This document shows, one piece after another, positions 8,512-18,102 of a DNA stretch of 64,000 bases. How positions within the stretch are numbered: position 1 is the stretch's first letter; each line of letters opens with the position of its first letter. Source of the stretch: Streptomyces sp. NBC_01233 (GTDB lineage: Bacteria; Actinomycetota; Actinomycetes; Streptomycetales; Streptomycetaceae); the NCBI RefSeq assembly GCF_035989305.1, contig NZ_CP108514.1, forward strand, positions 9,838,501 to 9,902,500, written 5' to 3'. Below the pieces are notes generated by a model that had not been told where the DNA came from, ran no database searches, and saw nothing but the letters and a program-made list of their open reading frames with translations. The translations under genes and the position numbers were made by a program.

Positions 8512-9707
8512 CCGCCGCGGCCACCACCGCCGAGGAGCTGCGCGCCCGGGTCCGGGACCTGCTCGCCGCGCACCCGCCCCGGGACACCGCCCGTACCGAC
8601 TTCCTGCGCGCCCGCTTCGACGCCGGACTCGCCTGGGTCCACTACCCCGAGGGCCTCGGCGGACTCGGCGCGCCCCGCACCCTCCAGGCCGTCGTCGACG
8701 CCGAACTGGAGGCCGCCGGCGCCCCCGGCAACGACCCGCGCCGGATCGGCATCGGCCTCGGCATGGCCGCGCCCACGATCCTCGCGTACGGCACCGAGGA
8801 GCAGAAGAACCGCTTCCTGCGCCCCCTGTGGGTCGGCGAGGAGGTCTGGTGCCAGCTCTTCAGCGAGCCCGGCGCCGGATCCGACCTCGCCGCGCTCGGC
8901 ACCCGCGCGGTCCGCGAGACGGGCTCCGGGGACTGGATCGTGGACGGCCAGAAGGTGTGGACCTCCAGTGCCCACACCGCCCGCTGGGCCATCCTGATCG
9001 CCCGCACCGACCCCGGACTCCCCAAGCACCGGGGCATCACCTACTTCCTCTGCGACATGCACGCCCCCGGAGTCGAGGTCCGGCCGCTGCGCCAGATCAC
9101 CGGCGAGGCCGAGTTCAACGAGGTCTTCCTCACCGGCGTCCGCATCCCCGACAGCCACCGCCTGGGAGCGGTGGGCGAGGGCTGGGCGGTCGCCCGCACC
9201 ACCCTGATGAACGAACGGGTCTCCATCGGCGGCATGCGCATCCCGCGCGAGGGCGGCATGATCGCGCCGGTCGCCGCCGTCTGGCGCGAGCGCCCCGAGC
9301 TGCGCACCCACGCCCTGCACCAGCGGCTGCTGGAACTGTGGGTCGAGGCCGAGGTCGCCCGCCTCACCGGGGAACGGCTGCGCCAGCAGCTCGCCGCCGG
9401 ACAGCCCGGCCCCGAAGGATCGGGCATGAAGCTCACCTTCGCCCGGCTCAACCAGGAGATCAGCGGACTGGAGGTCGAACTCCTCGCCGAGGAGGGCCTC
9501 CTGTACGAGGACTGGACCATGCGCCGGCCCGAGCTCGTCGACTTCACCGGCCGCGACGCCGGCTACCGCTACCTGCGCGCCAAGGGCAACAGCATCGAGG
9601 GCGGCACCAGCGAAATCCTCCTCAACATCGTCGCCGAACGGGTCCTCGGCCTGCCCCCCGAGCCGCGCGACGACAAGGACCTCGCGTGGAAGGACCTCTC
9701 CCGATGA
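8508..9707 (+). CDS. acyl-CoA dehydrogenase, subunit A
   Basis: A 399-residue flavoprotein. CQLFSEPGAGSDLA and VWTSSAH are the FAD- and substrate-loop signatures, and GNSIEGGTSEILLNIVAERVLGLP the C-terminal FAD-binding helix. It is joined by ATGA overlaps to the genes on both sides. Actinobacteria often make acyl-CoA dehydrogenases as alpha2beta2 heterotetramers from adjacent fadE genes, best known in steroid side-chain oxidation. This pairing has that look: this subunit keeps the GGTSEI motif and the next keeps the HGG motif. The substrate is not known. Confidence 0.92.
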   Translation: MTAAATTAEELRARVRDLLAAHPPRDTARTDFLRARFDAGLAWVHYPEGLGGLGAPRTLQAVVDAELEAAGAPGNDPRRIGIGLGMAAPTILAYGTEEQKNRFLRPLWVGEEVWCQLFSEPGAGSDLAALGTRAVRETGSGDWIVDGQKVWTSSAHTARWAILIARTDPGLPKHRGITYFLCDMHAPGVEVRPLRQITGEAEFNEVFLTGVRIPDSHRLGAVGEGWAVARTTLMNERVSIGGMRIPREGGMIAPVAAVWRERPELRTHALHQRLLELWVEAEVARLTGERLRQQLAAGQPGPEGSGMKLTFARLNQEISGLEVELLAEEGLLYEDWTMRRPELVDFTGRDAGYRYLRAKGNSIEGGTSEILLNIVAERVLGLPPEPRDDKDLAWKDLSR

Positions 9708-10849
9708 CAGCACCGACAGCACCGACGACACCGCCGACCCTGCCGACGGCACCGACCGACCTGCTCTACTCCGGGACCGAGGAGGAGCTCCGCTCCGCCG
9801 TACGCGCCCTCCTCGCCGACCGCTGCGACGCGAAGAGCGTCCTCGCCCGGGCCGAGACCGGCCGGCCGCACGACCCGGCGCTGTGGCACACCCTCGCCGT
9901 CGAGATCGGCGCCGCCGGGCTCCTCGTGCCCGAGAAGCTCGGGGGACAGGGCGCGAGCCACCGCGAGGCGGCCGTGGTCCTGGAGGAGCTGGGCCGGGCG
10001 GTGGCGCCCGTCCCGTACCTGACCGGTGCCGTGCTGGCCGCGGAGATCCTGCTCGGCTGCGACACCTCGGAAGCCGCCCCGCTGCTGCGGGAGCTGGCCT
10101 CCGGACACACGGTGTGCGCACCTGCCGTGCCGCTGACCCTCGCCCCCGGGGCGCCCCTCCCGCCCGCGGTCCGGGACTCCGGAGGCGGGGCGCTGACCGG
10201 CAGCGTCACCTCCGTCGCGGACGCGGTGGCCGCCGACGTCCTGCTCGTCCTCGCCGACACCGGGCTGTACGCCGTCCCGGCCGCCTCCGCCGAGCTGACC
10301 CCGCAGGTCCCGCTGGACCTGACCCGCCCGCTCGCCACCGTCACCCTGCGGTCGGCCACCGGCACCCGCCTCGCCGACCCCGCGACAGCCCGGGCGGCCG
10401 TGGCCGGAGCCCTGCTCTCCGGGGCCGGACTGCTCGCATCCGAGCAGCTCGGGCTCGCCGAATGGTGCCTGACGGAGACCGTCGGGCACGTCCGCACCCG
10501 CCACCAGTTCAACCGGCCCGTCGGATCCTTCCAGGCCCTCAAGCACCGCCTCGCCCGGCTCTGGCTCGACGTGGCCTCCGCGCGTGCGGCGGCCAGGGCC
10601 GCGGCCGACGCCCTCGCCACCGGGGCCCCCGACGCGCCGCTCACGGTCGCCGTCGCCCAGGCCTACTGCTCGGGCGTGGCCGTCCGCGCCGCCGAGGAGT
10701 GCGTACAGCTCCACGGCGGCATCGGAATGACCTGGGAGCACCCGGCCCACCTCTACCTCAAGCGGGCCAAGGCCGACTCCCTGGCCCTCGGCACGGCGGG
10801 CCACCACCGCGGCCTGGTCGCGGACTTCGCCGAGCTTCCGGCGCCGTAG
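9704..10849 (+). CDS. acyl-CoA dehydrogenase, subunit B
   Basis: A 381-residue paralogue of the preceding gene. It has a poorly conserved middle domain and a well conserved end: HVRTRHQFNRPVGSFQALKH, then QLHGGIGMTWEHPAHLYLKR. The first 20 residues are a Thr/Pro-rich lead-in built from imperfect MTAPTAPTTPP repeats. It overlaps subunit A by four bases. The loss of the early FAD loop and retention of QLHGGIGMTWEHP is what the partner chain of heterotetrameric dehydrogenases shows. It is the last gene of the operon, with a terminator about 40 bases downstream. Confidence 0.9.
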   Translation: MTAPTAPTTPPTLPTAPTDLLYSGTEEELRSAVRALLADRCDAKSVLARAETGRPHDPALWHTLAVEIGAAGLLVPEKLGGQGASHREAAVVLEELGRAVAPVPYLTGAVLAAEILLGCDTSEAAPLLRELASGHTVCAPAVPLTLAPGAPLPPAVRDSGGGALTGSVTSVADAVAADVLLVLADTGLYAVPAASAELTPQVPLDLTRPLATVTLRSATGTRLADPATARAAVAGALLSGAGLLASEQLGLAEWCLTETVGHVRTRHQFNRPVGSFQALKHRLARLWLDVASARAAARAAADALATGAPDAPLTVAVAQAYCSGVAVRAAEECVQLHGGIGMTWEHPAHLYLKRAKADSLALGTAGHHRGLVADFAELPAP

Positions 10850-10887
10850 GCCTACCGGAGGCGGGGTACGGGTACGCCCGATGACGG

Positions 10888-10940
10888 GTCCGCCGGCCGT
10901 TCCCGGTCAGGGGGGAACGCTCTGTTCCGGGCCGGCGGAC
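10888..10940 (+). terminator. nested hairpin terminator of the acyl-CoA dehydrogenase operon
   Basis: Outer arms 10888-10898 and 10930-10940 pair perfectly over 11 bases (GTCCGCCGGCC). A second stem, GTTCCC with GGGAAC, lies inside (10899-10904 and 10913-10918). There is no T run, which is usual for streptomycete terminators. Confidence 0.65.
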
Positions 10941-10969
10941 AGGCTCGTCAGGGGTGAACCGCGCGAGGA

Positions 10970-11430
10970 TCACCGGGCCGTGCCGGCCGGGACGCCGCCC
11001 ACCGCCGCGGCCTCGGTGGGCGTGAGCTGCTCCCAGGCGACGAGCAGCAGTTCAGCTCCACGGCCGGCAGCCCGGCGAGGGTCTCGCGCAGCGCCGGCCC
11101 GCAGGCGGCAGCATCCTGCCGCTGGTCCACGGCATGCCGGGGACCGCAGCTGTCCGCGTCGAGCGGATGCCGGTCGGGCCGGTCCCGGGCGGTCCGCCGC
11201 CAGTGGCCCGCACAGGCCTGCAGCCACACCTCCGCAAGCACCACCAGCACCTCGGGGTCGACCGGCCGCAGCTCCGCAGCGGGCCGGTGCCGGCAGGCTC
11301 GGGCCGTGTGGATGCGGCGCTTGCCGCCCTGGGCCGTCGCGAACCTGAAGCGCGGGGAGGTGCCCGTGGCCGGCAGCGCGCTGTTCCCGCGCAGTACGAC
11401 GAGCCGGGTGTCCGGGGTGCCCACCGTCAT
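10970..11430 (-). pseudogene. decayed remnants: kinase-like start and sigma-factor region 4
   Basis: One frame begins MTVGTPDTRLVVLRGNSA, like the lead-in to a P-loop (GNSxSGKS) of small ATP-binding kinases, but no Walker lysine follows. At the other end ALRETLAGLPAVEL changes frame into LLLVAWEQLTPTEAAAVGGVPAGTAR and then a stop. That segment resembles the helix-turn-helix of ECF sigma factors (usually followed by SRLHRAR). I read this as shifted fragments of one or two dead genes. The rest of 10950-11560 shows no convincing coding signal. Confidence 0.4.
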
Positions 11431-11630
11431 CTGCGCAACGCCACCCGCCCGCGCCGCCGCTCACCGGCCGGTCGTCACCTTCCGCGCCCGCCCGGTCACC
11501 GAGTCCTCCTCGCCCGGTTACACCGCCGCGAAGGCGGCGTAACCTGGTCGGACCGCCACAGAATGCGCGTACGAGGAGCATGGTGCGCCGCTCCGTGCAC
11601 CCCGCCGCGAACGATCCAGGGAGGCGGCGC

Positions 11631-13175
11631 GTGACCGATCCGTTCGGCTTCCTCCGGATCCCCCGCGAGGCCGTCCCGGCCCGTCCCGTAGAGGACAGGC
11701 TGGGCGACTGGCGCGAGGTGTACGCGGGCCAGGCGATGCTGCCGCTCGTCTCACGGCAGGCCGACCGGTGCATGGATTGCGGTATTCCGTTCTGCCACAC
11801 CGGCTGTCCCCTGGGGAACCTCATACCCGAGTGGAACGCGTACGCGGCCCACGGCGACTGGCGCGCGGCGTACGAGCGGCTGCACGCGACCAACAACTTC
11901 CCGGAGTTCACGGGCAGGCTCTGCCCGGCCCCCTGCGAGGACGCCTGCGTCCTCGCGATCAACGCGGACCCGGTGACCATCAAGAACGTCGAGCAGGCCA
12001 TCGCGGACGAGGGCCTGCGGCGCGGCTACCTGACCCCGAGGCCGCCGGAGAAGCCCAGTGGCAAGACGGTGGCCGTCATCGGCTCCGGTCCGGCCGGACT
12101 GGCCGCAGCACAGCAGCTGACGAGGGCCGGGCACTGCGTCACGGTCCACGAGCGGGCCGACCGGATAGGCGGACTGCTGCGCTACGGCATCCCCGAGTTC
12201 AAGATGGAGAAGGCCCACCTGGAGCGCCGGATCGAGCAGATGCGCGCCGAGGGCACGGAGTTCGTCACGGGCACGGACATCGGCGGCGCGGCCGGCGCCG
12301 CAGCGGGTACCGGCGGGGCGGCCGGCACCAGCGCGGCCGAACTGCGCAGCCGGTGCGACGCGGTCGTCGTCGCGATCGGGGCCGGCGAGCGCCGGGAACT
12401 ACCGGTCCCCGGCCGCGGGCTGCACGGGATCCACCAAGCCATGGAGTACCTGACCTGCGCCAACCGGGTACAGGAGGGGGACTACACCGTGTCGCCCGTC
12501 ACCGCCGAGGGCAGACACGTGGTCATCGTGGGCGGCGGCGACACCGGCTCCGACTGCCTCGGGACGGCCCTGCGGCAGGGCGCGATCTCCGTGGTCCAGC
12601 TCGACATCAACCCCGAGCCCGGCGCGGGCCGGAGCGACGGCGAGCCCTGGCCGGTGTACCCGAAGACGTACCGGATCTCCCACGCCCACGAGGAGGCCCG
12701 CGGGCCCGAGGGCCGCGACCCCCGGCTGTTCTCCAGAGCCACCCTGCGCTTCGAGGGGGACGCCTCAGGCTGGGTACGGGCGCTTCACCTGACCGCAGTC
12801 GAGCCGGTGGGCCGCAGCCCCCTGGCCGGCACCGAGCACGTCATACCGACCGGCCTGGTGCTGCTGGCCCTCGGCTTCTCGGGCCCCGAGCGGGCCGGCG
12901 GCCTGCGCGAGCAGCTGGGGCTGGAGCTCGACGGGAGCGGCAACTTCGCGCGGGACGCCGGCTTCGGGGCGGGCGGCGGGCGGGCGCCGGGAGTGTTCGT
13001 CGCGGGCGACGCGGGCCGCGGGCAGTCGCTGGTGGTGTGGGCCATCGCCGAGGGCCGGGCGGCGGCCGCCGCCGTGGACCGCTACCTGACCGGTTCCACG
13101 TGCCTCCCGGCTCCGGTCGCCGCGCATGACCGGCCGATGACGGCCTTGGGGCGCATGCGCTACGGGGACTTCTAG
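11631..13175 (+). CDS. gltD: glutamate synthase small subunit (NADPH) / GltD-type oxidoreductase
   Basis: A 514-residue subunit that passes electrons from NADPH through FAD and 4Fe-4S clusters to the large GltB subunit. CMDCGIPFCHTGCPLGN and CPAPCEDAC are the two cluster motifs, GSGPAGLAAAQQL the FAD site, and VGGGDTGSDCLG the NADPH site. GTG 11631 has GGGAGG six bases upstream. There is no gltB beside it. A Gly/Ala-rich insert (residues about 222-238) breaks the loop before SAAELRSRCDAVVVAIG. It may be a spare copy or serve another oxidoreductase. Its TAG stop is part of a CTAG into which three IS elements have accumulated. Confidence 0.88.
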   Translation: MTDPFGFLRIPREAVPARPVEDRLGDWREVYAGQAMLPLVSRQADRCMDCGIPFCHTGCPLGNLIPEWNAYAAHGDWRAAYERLHATNNFPEFTGRLCPAPCEDACVLAINADPVTIKNVEQAIADEGLRRGYLTPRPPEKPSGKTVAVIGSGPAGLAAAQQLTRAGHCVTVHERADRIGGLLRYGIPEFKMEKAHLERRIEQMRAEGTEFVTGTDIGGAAGAAAGTGGAAGTSAAELRSRCDAVVVAIGAGERRELPVPGRGLHGIHQAMEYLTCANRVQEGDYTVSPVTAEGRHVVIVGGGDTGSDCLGTALRQGAISVVQLDINPEPGAGRSDGEPWPVYPKTYRISHAHEEARGPEGRDPRLFSRATLRFEGDASGWVRALHLTAVEPVGRSPLAGTEHVIPTGLVLLALGFSGPERAGGLREQLGLELDGSGNFARDAGFGAGGGRAPGVFVAGDAGRGQSLVVWAIAEGRAAAAAVDRYLTGSTCLPAPVAAHDRPMTALGRMRYGDF

Positions 13176-14949
13176 CTCTGTACTTCGCGGGTAGTTCGTT
13201 CAGGTCTCTGGCCAGCGGGGATGTGTGGGTTCCAGGCCGAGGAGGTCGAGGAGGTGGAGCTGGATGCCCCGGGTGATGGCGATGACGGGTGGGTCGGTGG
13301 CGCTGCCGACCCGTAGCCGCAGGTCGGACAGGTGGTAGAGGATCATCCGGCCGGTGGGCCGCACCCTCTGGTTGCCGGGGTAGAGCCCCTGCATCTTCTG
13401 GTCGCCGCCGAGGGCTCGGCGGACCTGGCGTTCGATCAGGCAGAACAGCAGCAGGGCCAGGCAGATCACTGTGATCAGTGCGGCGACGCGTTTGTTGTCC
13501 TGCACGAAGACAGGGGTGACGGCCAGGGGGCCCTTGAAGTCGCTGTATCGGCGCTCGACGGTGCCCTGGCCTTTGTGGCGGCGTAGTACTTCGCCGGGAT
13601 CGGCCTGTTCGGGGGTGAGGGTGGTCAGCAGCGCGTACCAGCCGTCGACGGCGGCTTCGGCCTGGAGCACGTCCTGATCGAAGTGCCAGGACAGGGCGGG
13701 CCGTCCGGTTTCGTCGGTGGTGATCTCGGTGTGCAGGCAGCCGGAGACCCGGCGGGTGCGGGTGATCACGCCGAGGCGTGCGGCGATCTTCTCTGCGGTG
13801 CTGTAGTAGCGGCCGCCGGCAGAGTGCTGGAGCTTGTCGAGGTCTTCGCGGGCCTTGGCCAGGCGTTTCTCGCGGGCCCGCTGCTGGCCTTTGGCGTTGC
13901 CGGTGGAGTGCACCAGGATCCGGCGTACCTGGAGCGGGGGATCGCTCTTGCGGGGCCCGGTCACAAGGTGGATGTCTTCCAGGACCCGGTAGGTCTCACG
14001 CGCTGCGGCGGGGGTGTTCTCGTCGCGGGCGGGGGTGTAGTCCACGACGGTGGCCGTCTCGAGGTCGAGGGCGGCGTAGACGGCGTCGTCGACCCTGGAA
14101 GCGGGGGCCGGGGCGATGAAATCGGTCCCGGCCCCGATCAGGGCGGTGACGTTGCCGTATGAGATCAGCTTGGAGTCGGCGATCAGCAGGAACTTCTTCG
14201 GTCCGGCCATCGCGCGCAGAGCGTTCATGGTGCCGGTGATCTGGGAGATCTCCGCGGCTCCGCCGTCGATGACGCGGGACAGCAGGGGGATACCGCCGTC
14301 GCCGGTCACCGCCAGGCCGGTCTGGATCTGCTTGAGGTCGTAGCGGCGGTCCTTGGGATGGCCGTGTCTGATGCGGGGATACTCCTCGTCCTGGTCATCG
14401 GCCGGGTAGGCGCCGTAGAGCGACATGGATGTCATGTCCCAGTGGAACGTGGACACATCGATGCCGAACTCGCCGATCGCCTGGGCCCCGATGCTGTCGG
14501 TGAGCTCTCTCAGCCGCGGGGCGATGGCGTCCAGGGCCCGGCCCAGACGGTCGTCGTTGAGCAGTTCCGCCTCAATTCCGAATACTTCTTCCACCGCCCA
14601 CTCCCGGGCCCAGCGGTCCACCCGCCACAGGGGTGCGGGTGCGGTCAGCCGGTTGGCCACCAGCACCTCGATGACCTGGCCGTGCGTCACATGGGCGATG
14701 TCGCGGCCCGGGCACAGCCGGTCGACGGTCCCGGCCACATCAAGCCGGCGCAGAAACTCGGCAGCGACAGGCAGAGCGCCCAGACGCTTCTCCACCACGG
14801 AGGTGACCACACATTCCATGCGCGGGCGCACCGTCCGCAGCCGTGGGGACCGGGAAGACTTCGTCACACCCGGATCAACACAGCCACCCCCGGACCGGAC
14901 ACGGCCAGACACCAACTCCACCTGACTCAGCCACCCGCGAAGTACGGAT
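13176..14949 (-). mobile_element. IS1634-family insertion sequence
   Basis: Inverted ends GTACTTCGCGGGT at 13180-13192 and 14933-14945, with four further outward bases that partly match. CTAG lies immediately outside on both sides (13172-13175 and 14950-14953), which I read as a 4-bp target duplication. The element has one transposase gene on the minus strand. The left CTAG provides the stop codon of gltD. Confidence 0.8.
13200..14819 (-). CDS. IS1634-family transposase
   Basis: A 539-residue DDE transposase. The N-terminal DUF4277-like block is KRLGALPVAAEFLRRLDVAG. GEFGIDVSTFHWDMTS brings the first Asp and FLLIADSKLISYGN the second. The C-terminal LRRHKGQGTVERRYSDFKGPL holds the catalytic Glu, before a hydrophobic tail. 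I chose ATG 14819 (MECVVTSVVEKRLG); the frame stays open to 14921. No frameshift or stop is seen, so the element could be active. Confidence 0.88.
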   Translation of the reverse strand: MECVVTSVVEKRLGALPVAAEFLRRLDVAGTVDRLCPGRDIAHVTHGQVIEVLVANRLTAPAPLWRVDRWAREWAVEEVFGIEAELLNDDRLGRALDAIAPRLRELTDSIGAQAIGEFGIDVSTFHWDMTSMSLYGAYPADDQDEEYPRIRHGHPKDRRYDLKQIQTGLAVTGDGGIPLLSRVIDGGAAEISQITGTMNALRAMAGPKKFLLIADSKLISYGNVTALIGAGTDFIAPAPASRVDDAVYAALDLETATVVDYTPARDENTPAAARETYRVLEDIHLVTGPRKSDPPLQVRRILVHSTGNAKGQQRAREKRLAKAREDLDKLQHSAGGRYYSTAEKIAARLGVITRTRRVSGCLHTEITTDETGRPALSWHFDQDVLQAEAAVDGWYALLTTLTPEQADPGEVLRRHKGQGTVERRYSDFKGPLAVTPVFVQDNKRVAALITVICLALLLFCLIERQVRRALGGDQKMQGLYPGNQRVRPTGRMILYHLSDLRLRVGSATDPPVIAITRGIQLHLLDLLGLEPTHPRWPET

Positions 14950-14953
14950 CTAG

Positions 14954-16395
14954 TAGTGCTTGGTCAGGTTGGTGTTGGTGCGGGTATGCCGCGGTGGCAG
15001 GTGGGGCAGACGCCGGTCCATGTCGCGAGGAGGGTCTGTAGCTCGCGGACGATGCGGTAGAGACTCAGGCCGGCGCCCTGTCTTTTGGGGCTTGGGCCAG
15101 TCGTTGCAGGGTGCAGAAGGCATGGGCGACGGAGACGAGGGTGACGTGGTGGTGCCACCCGTTCCAGGTGCGGCCCTCGAAGTGGGCCAGGCCCAGGGCC
15201 TGTTTCATCTCGCGGTAGTCGTGCTCGATGCGCCAGCGGAGTTTGGCCAGGCGGACCAGGGTGGTCAGCGGGGTGTCGGCGGGCAGGTCGGACAGCCAGA
15301 ACTGGACGGGTTCGGCCTGGTCGGCGGGCCACTCGGCCAGGAGCCAGCACTCGGGCAGCTCCGGGCCGTCGGCCGCCTGGCGGACCTCGCGGCCGGCGGG
15401 CCGGATCCGCATGGTCACAAACCGCGAGTAGATCCGCTTGAAGCCGCTGCGGCCGGTGCCGGGCCGGGAGCCCTCACGCCATTGCACCGGCTTCGCTGTT
15501 TTCCGGCCCGCCGCGATGACCAGCTGTTTCACCGACTGCGGCTTGTCCGGGTACTTCGCCACTGGTGGCCGTCCGTTCCCGGAGTACGGCTCGGCCGCCG
15601 GCACCGCGTGGCCGGGCTGGGCCGAGAGGGTGGTGGAGATTCCCACCACATAGTTGAGGCCGCGGGCCTGAAGGCCGTGGCGGAAGGCCGCGGCGTCACC
15701 GTATCCGGCGTCCGCGACGGCCAGCGGCACCTCAATGCCCCACGAGCGGGTCTCGTCGAGCATGTCGAGTGCCAGCTGCCACTTCTCCACATGCCCGGCG
15801 TCGTCGGGGATCTGGCAGGCGCCGCGTCGCGCGACCTTGTTCGGGTCCGCTTTCGGCGATGTGGGATCCCAGGTCTCGGGCAGGAACAGCCGCCAGTCGA
15901 TGGCCACCGAGGCGTGGTCGGACGCCATGTGCAGCGAGACTCCCACCTGGCAGTTGGTGACTTTGCCCGCGGTGCCGGTGTACTGCCGCGACACACACGC
16001 CGAGGCATTGCCGTCTTTGAGGAACCCGGTGTCATCAAAGATCAAAGTGGTCGGCCGGACCGCCGTTTCCATCTTCCAGGCCAGCCTGGCCCGGATATGG
16101 GCGGGATCCCACGGGCTGGTGGTCACGAAATGGGCCAGGGCCTGCCGGTTCCCGTCCTCACCCAGCCGTGCTGCCATCGGCTCGACCGACTTGCGCTGCC
16201 CGTCGGTCAGCAAGCCCCGCAGGTAGACCTTTCCCCACCGACGCTGATCGTTCCGCGCGAAAGGCTCGAACACCTCCGCCGCGAAATCCTCCAACTCGCC
16301 ACGCACTACAGCGATCTCGTCCGGAGTCATGCCCACTCAACGCAACTCCGGACCAGAAAGACACGCTCGACCACACCTCACCTGACCAAGCACTA
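14954..16395 (-). mobile_element. IS701-family insertion sequence, copy with intact ends
   Basis: Perfect 16-bp inverted repeats TAGTGCTTGGTCAGGT at 14954-14969 and 16380-16395, directly flanked by CTAG at 14950-14953 and 16396-16399 (4-bp target duplication). It abuts the IS1634 element on the left and the IS1182 element on the right, sharing a CTAG with each. Confidence 0.88.
15065..16336 (-). CDS. IS701-family transposase
   Basis: A 423-residue DDE transposase (DUF4338/DDE_5 type). TTLIFDDTGFLKDG carries the first acidic pair, SRQYTGTAGKVTNCQVGVSL is the family signature, and VPLAVADAGYGDAAAFRHGL gives the next Asp. LRWRIEHDYREMKQALGLAHFEGR supplies the Glu. ATG at 16336 has an alternative ATG two codons later. 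The reading frame is intact. It shares family signatures with the broken transposase at 53.1-54.5 kb but is clearly a different member. Confidence 0.9.
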   Translation of the reverse strand: MGMTPDEIAVVRGELEDFAAEVFEPFARNDQRRWGKVYLRGLLTDGQRKSVEPMAARLGEDGNRQALAHFVTTSPWDPAHIRARLAWKMETAVRPTTLIFDDTGFLKDGNASACVSRQYTGTAGKVTNCQVGVSLHMASDHASVAIDWRLFLPETWDPTSPKADPNKVARRGACQIPDDAGHVEKWQLALDMLDETRSWGIEVPLAVADAGYGDAAAFRHGLQARGLNYVVGISTTLSAQPGHAVPAAEPYSGNGRPPVAKYPDKPQSVKQLVIAAGRKTAKPVQWREGSRPGTGRSGFKRIYSRFVTMRIRPAGREVRQAADGPELPECWLLAEWPADQAEPVQFWLSDLPADTPLTTLVRLAKLRWRIEHDYREMKQALGLAHFEGRTWNGWHHHVTLVSVAHAFCTLQRLAQAPKDRAPA

Positions 16396-16399
16396 CTAG

Positions 16400-18102
16400 A
16401 AGATCACTGAAAATCTGGGTTCTGGCCTCGCGTGTGCTGACGCGGGGCCAGACTGCTGTGTATGCAGGGGGAATGGGATGGCGAGAGCGTCGGCGAGGAC
16501 GTGTGGGAGACCTGCCGGGAGTTGATCCCGGCCGGGGGTGTGTTCGCGTTCCTGGCCGAGCACCGCGGGGTGCTGTTCCCCGGGTCGATGTTCGCGGACA
16601 TGTACCCGTCCACGAACGGGCGGCCGTCGCTGCCGCCGCAGGTCCTGGCCGTGACGGTGGTGCTGCAGAGCCTGCACGGGCTCTCCGACTTCGAGGTCGT
16701 TCAGGAACTGCGCTGTGACCTGCGGTGGAAGGCCGCCTGCGGGCTCGGCTTGCACGACACTGCGTTCGATCCGTCCCTTCTGACCTACTTCCGCCGCCGC
16801 CTGCAGCGCTCCAGTGACCCGAACCGGCTGTTCCACAAGGTCAGAGAGGTCATCGCGGCCACCGGCGTCCTCAAAGGCAAGCAGCGCCGTGCCCTGGACT
16901 CCACCGTGTTGGATGACGCGGTCGCCACCCAGGACACCGTCACCCAGCTCATCGCCGCGATCCGCAGGGTCATCCGCGAGGTCCCCCACGCCGAGCGGAC
17001 CGCCGCGACCTGGTGCACCGCCCACGACTACACCGACCCCGGCAAGCCGAAGATCGCGTGGAACGACGAGCAGGCCCGCACCCGCCTGGTCGACGCCCTG
17101 GTCACCGACGCACTGAACCTGCTGGGCCGCCTGCCCGAGCAGGAACTCGGGGAAGCCGCGGCGAACGCCGTCGGGCTGCTGGCCCTGGTCGCGGGCCAGG
17201 ACGTGGAGCCCGCCGACGACTCCGACGGCCGCGACGGGCGCTGGCGCATCGCCCGGGGCACCGTCCGCGACCGCACCGTGTCCACGGTCGACCCCGAAGC
17301 CCGTCACATCCACAAGAACCGGACCCGCCACCAGGAAGGATTCCGCGCCCACGTGGCCTTCGAGCCCGAGGCGGGAGTGTTCACCGAGGTCGCGCTGACC
17401 GCCGGCAGCGGGGCCGGCAACCACGAGGCAGCCGTCGCCCGCGACCTCCTCGCCGACGAGGACGCGCCGGTCACCGCCCTGGGCGATGCCGCCTACGGCA
17501 CCGGCGACCTGCGCGAACACCTCCAGGACCTGGGCCACGACCTGGTCCTGAAGCCCCCACCGCTCAAACCGGCGGTCCCCGGCGGGTTCACCGCCGATGA
17601 GTTCACCGTCGACACCGAACAGGGACACGTCACCTGCCCCGCCGGACACACCGCACGGCTCGGCCGGCCACTGGCCAACGGCGCACGCCAGGCCCAGTTC
17701 AAGAAACTGTGCGCCACCTGCCCGCTCAAGGACCGCTGCACCCGCTCCAAGACCGGCCGTGTCTTCAGCGTCCACGCCCAGTACGACCTGCTCAAAGCCG
17801 CCCGCGACCAGGCCGCCACCGACCCCCACTGGCAGGCCGAGTACCGCCGATGGCGACCACCGGTCGAGCGTGCCATCGCCTGGCTCGTCGCCAAAGGCAA
17901 CCGCCGCGTCCCCTACCGAGGCGTCATCAAGAACAACACCTGGCTCCACAACCGCGCCGCCGCCCTCAACCTCCGCCGCCTGATCAACCTCGGACTCACC
18001 CGCACAGGCGGCACCTGGACGATCACCCCGGCCACCGCATAACGCGAGGAGCCACCCAGCCCAACACCGGACGGCCCCTCAGACAAGATTTTCAGGAGCG
18101 TT
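16400..18102 (+). mobile_element. IS1182-family insertion sequence
   Basis: Both ends share CTGAAAATCT about eight bases inside the boundary and begin AA next to CTAG (16396-16399 and 18103-18106). The terminal inverted repeat is imperfect but the CTAG flanks are exact. Third member of the abutting CTAG array. Confidence 0.75.
16462..18042 (+). CDS. IS1182-family transposase
   Basis: A 526-residue transposase. An N-terminal DUF772-type domain (QVLAVTVVLQSLHGLSDFEV, CDLRWKAACGL) is followed by RALDSTVLDDAVATQD (first Asp) and TALGDAAYGTGDLREHL (second Asp). A Cys cluster CATCPLKDRCTRSKTGR comes next, and then RPPVERAIAWLVAKGNRRVPYRG with the Glu. The gene is intact. The ATG at 16462 is the first in the element. 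Confidence 0.88.
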   Translation: MQGEWDGESVGEDVWETCRELIPAGGVFAFLAEHRGVLFPGSMFADMYPSTNGRPSLPPQVLAVTVVLQSLHGLSDFEVVQELRCDLRWKAACGLGLHDTAFDPSLLTYFRRRLQRSSDPNRLFHKVREVIAATGVLKGKQRRALDSTVLDDAVATQDTVTQLIAAIRRVIREVPHAERTAATWCTAHDYTDPGKPKIAWNDEQARTRLVDALVTDALNLLGRLPEQELGEAAANAVGLLALVAGQDVEPADDSDGRDGRWRIARGTVRDRTVSTVDPEARHIHKNRTRHQEGFRAHVAFEPEAGVFTEVALTAGSGAGNHEAAVARDLLADEDAPVTALGDAAYGTGDLREHLQDLGHDLVLKPPPLKPAVPGGFTADEFTVDTEQGHVTCPAGHTARLGRPLANGARQAQFKKLCATCPLKDRCTRSKTGRVFSVHAQYDLLKAARDQAATDPHWQAEYRRWRPPVERAIAWLVAKGNRRVPYRGVIKNNTWLHNRAAALNLRRLINLGLTRTGGTWTITPATA

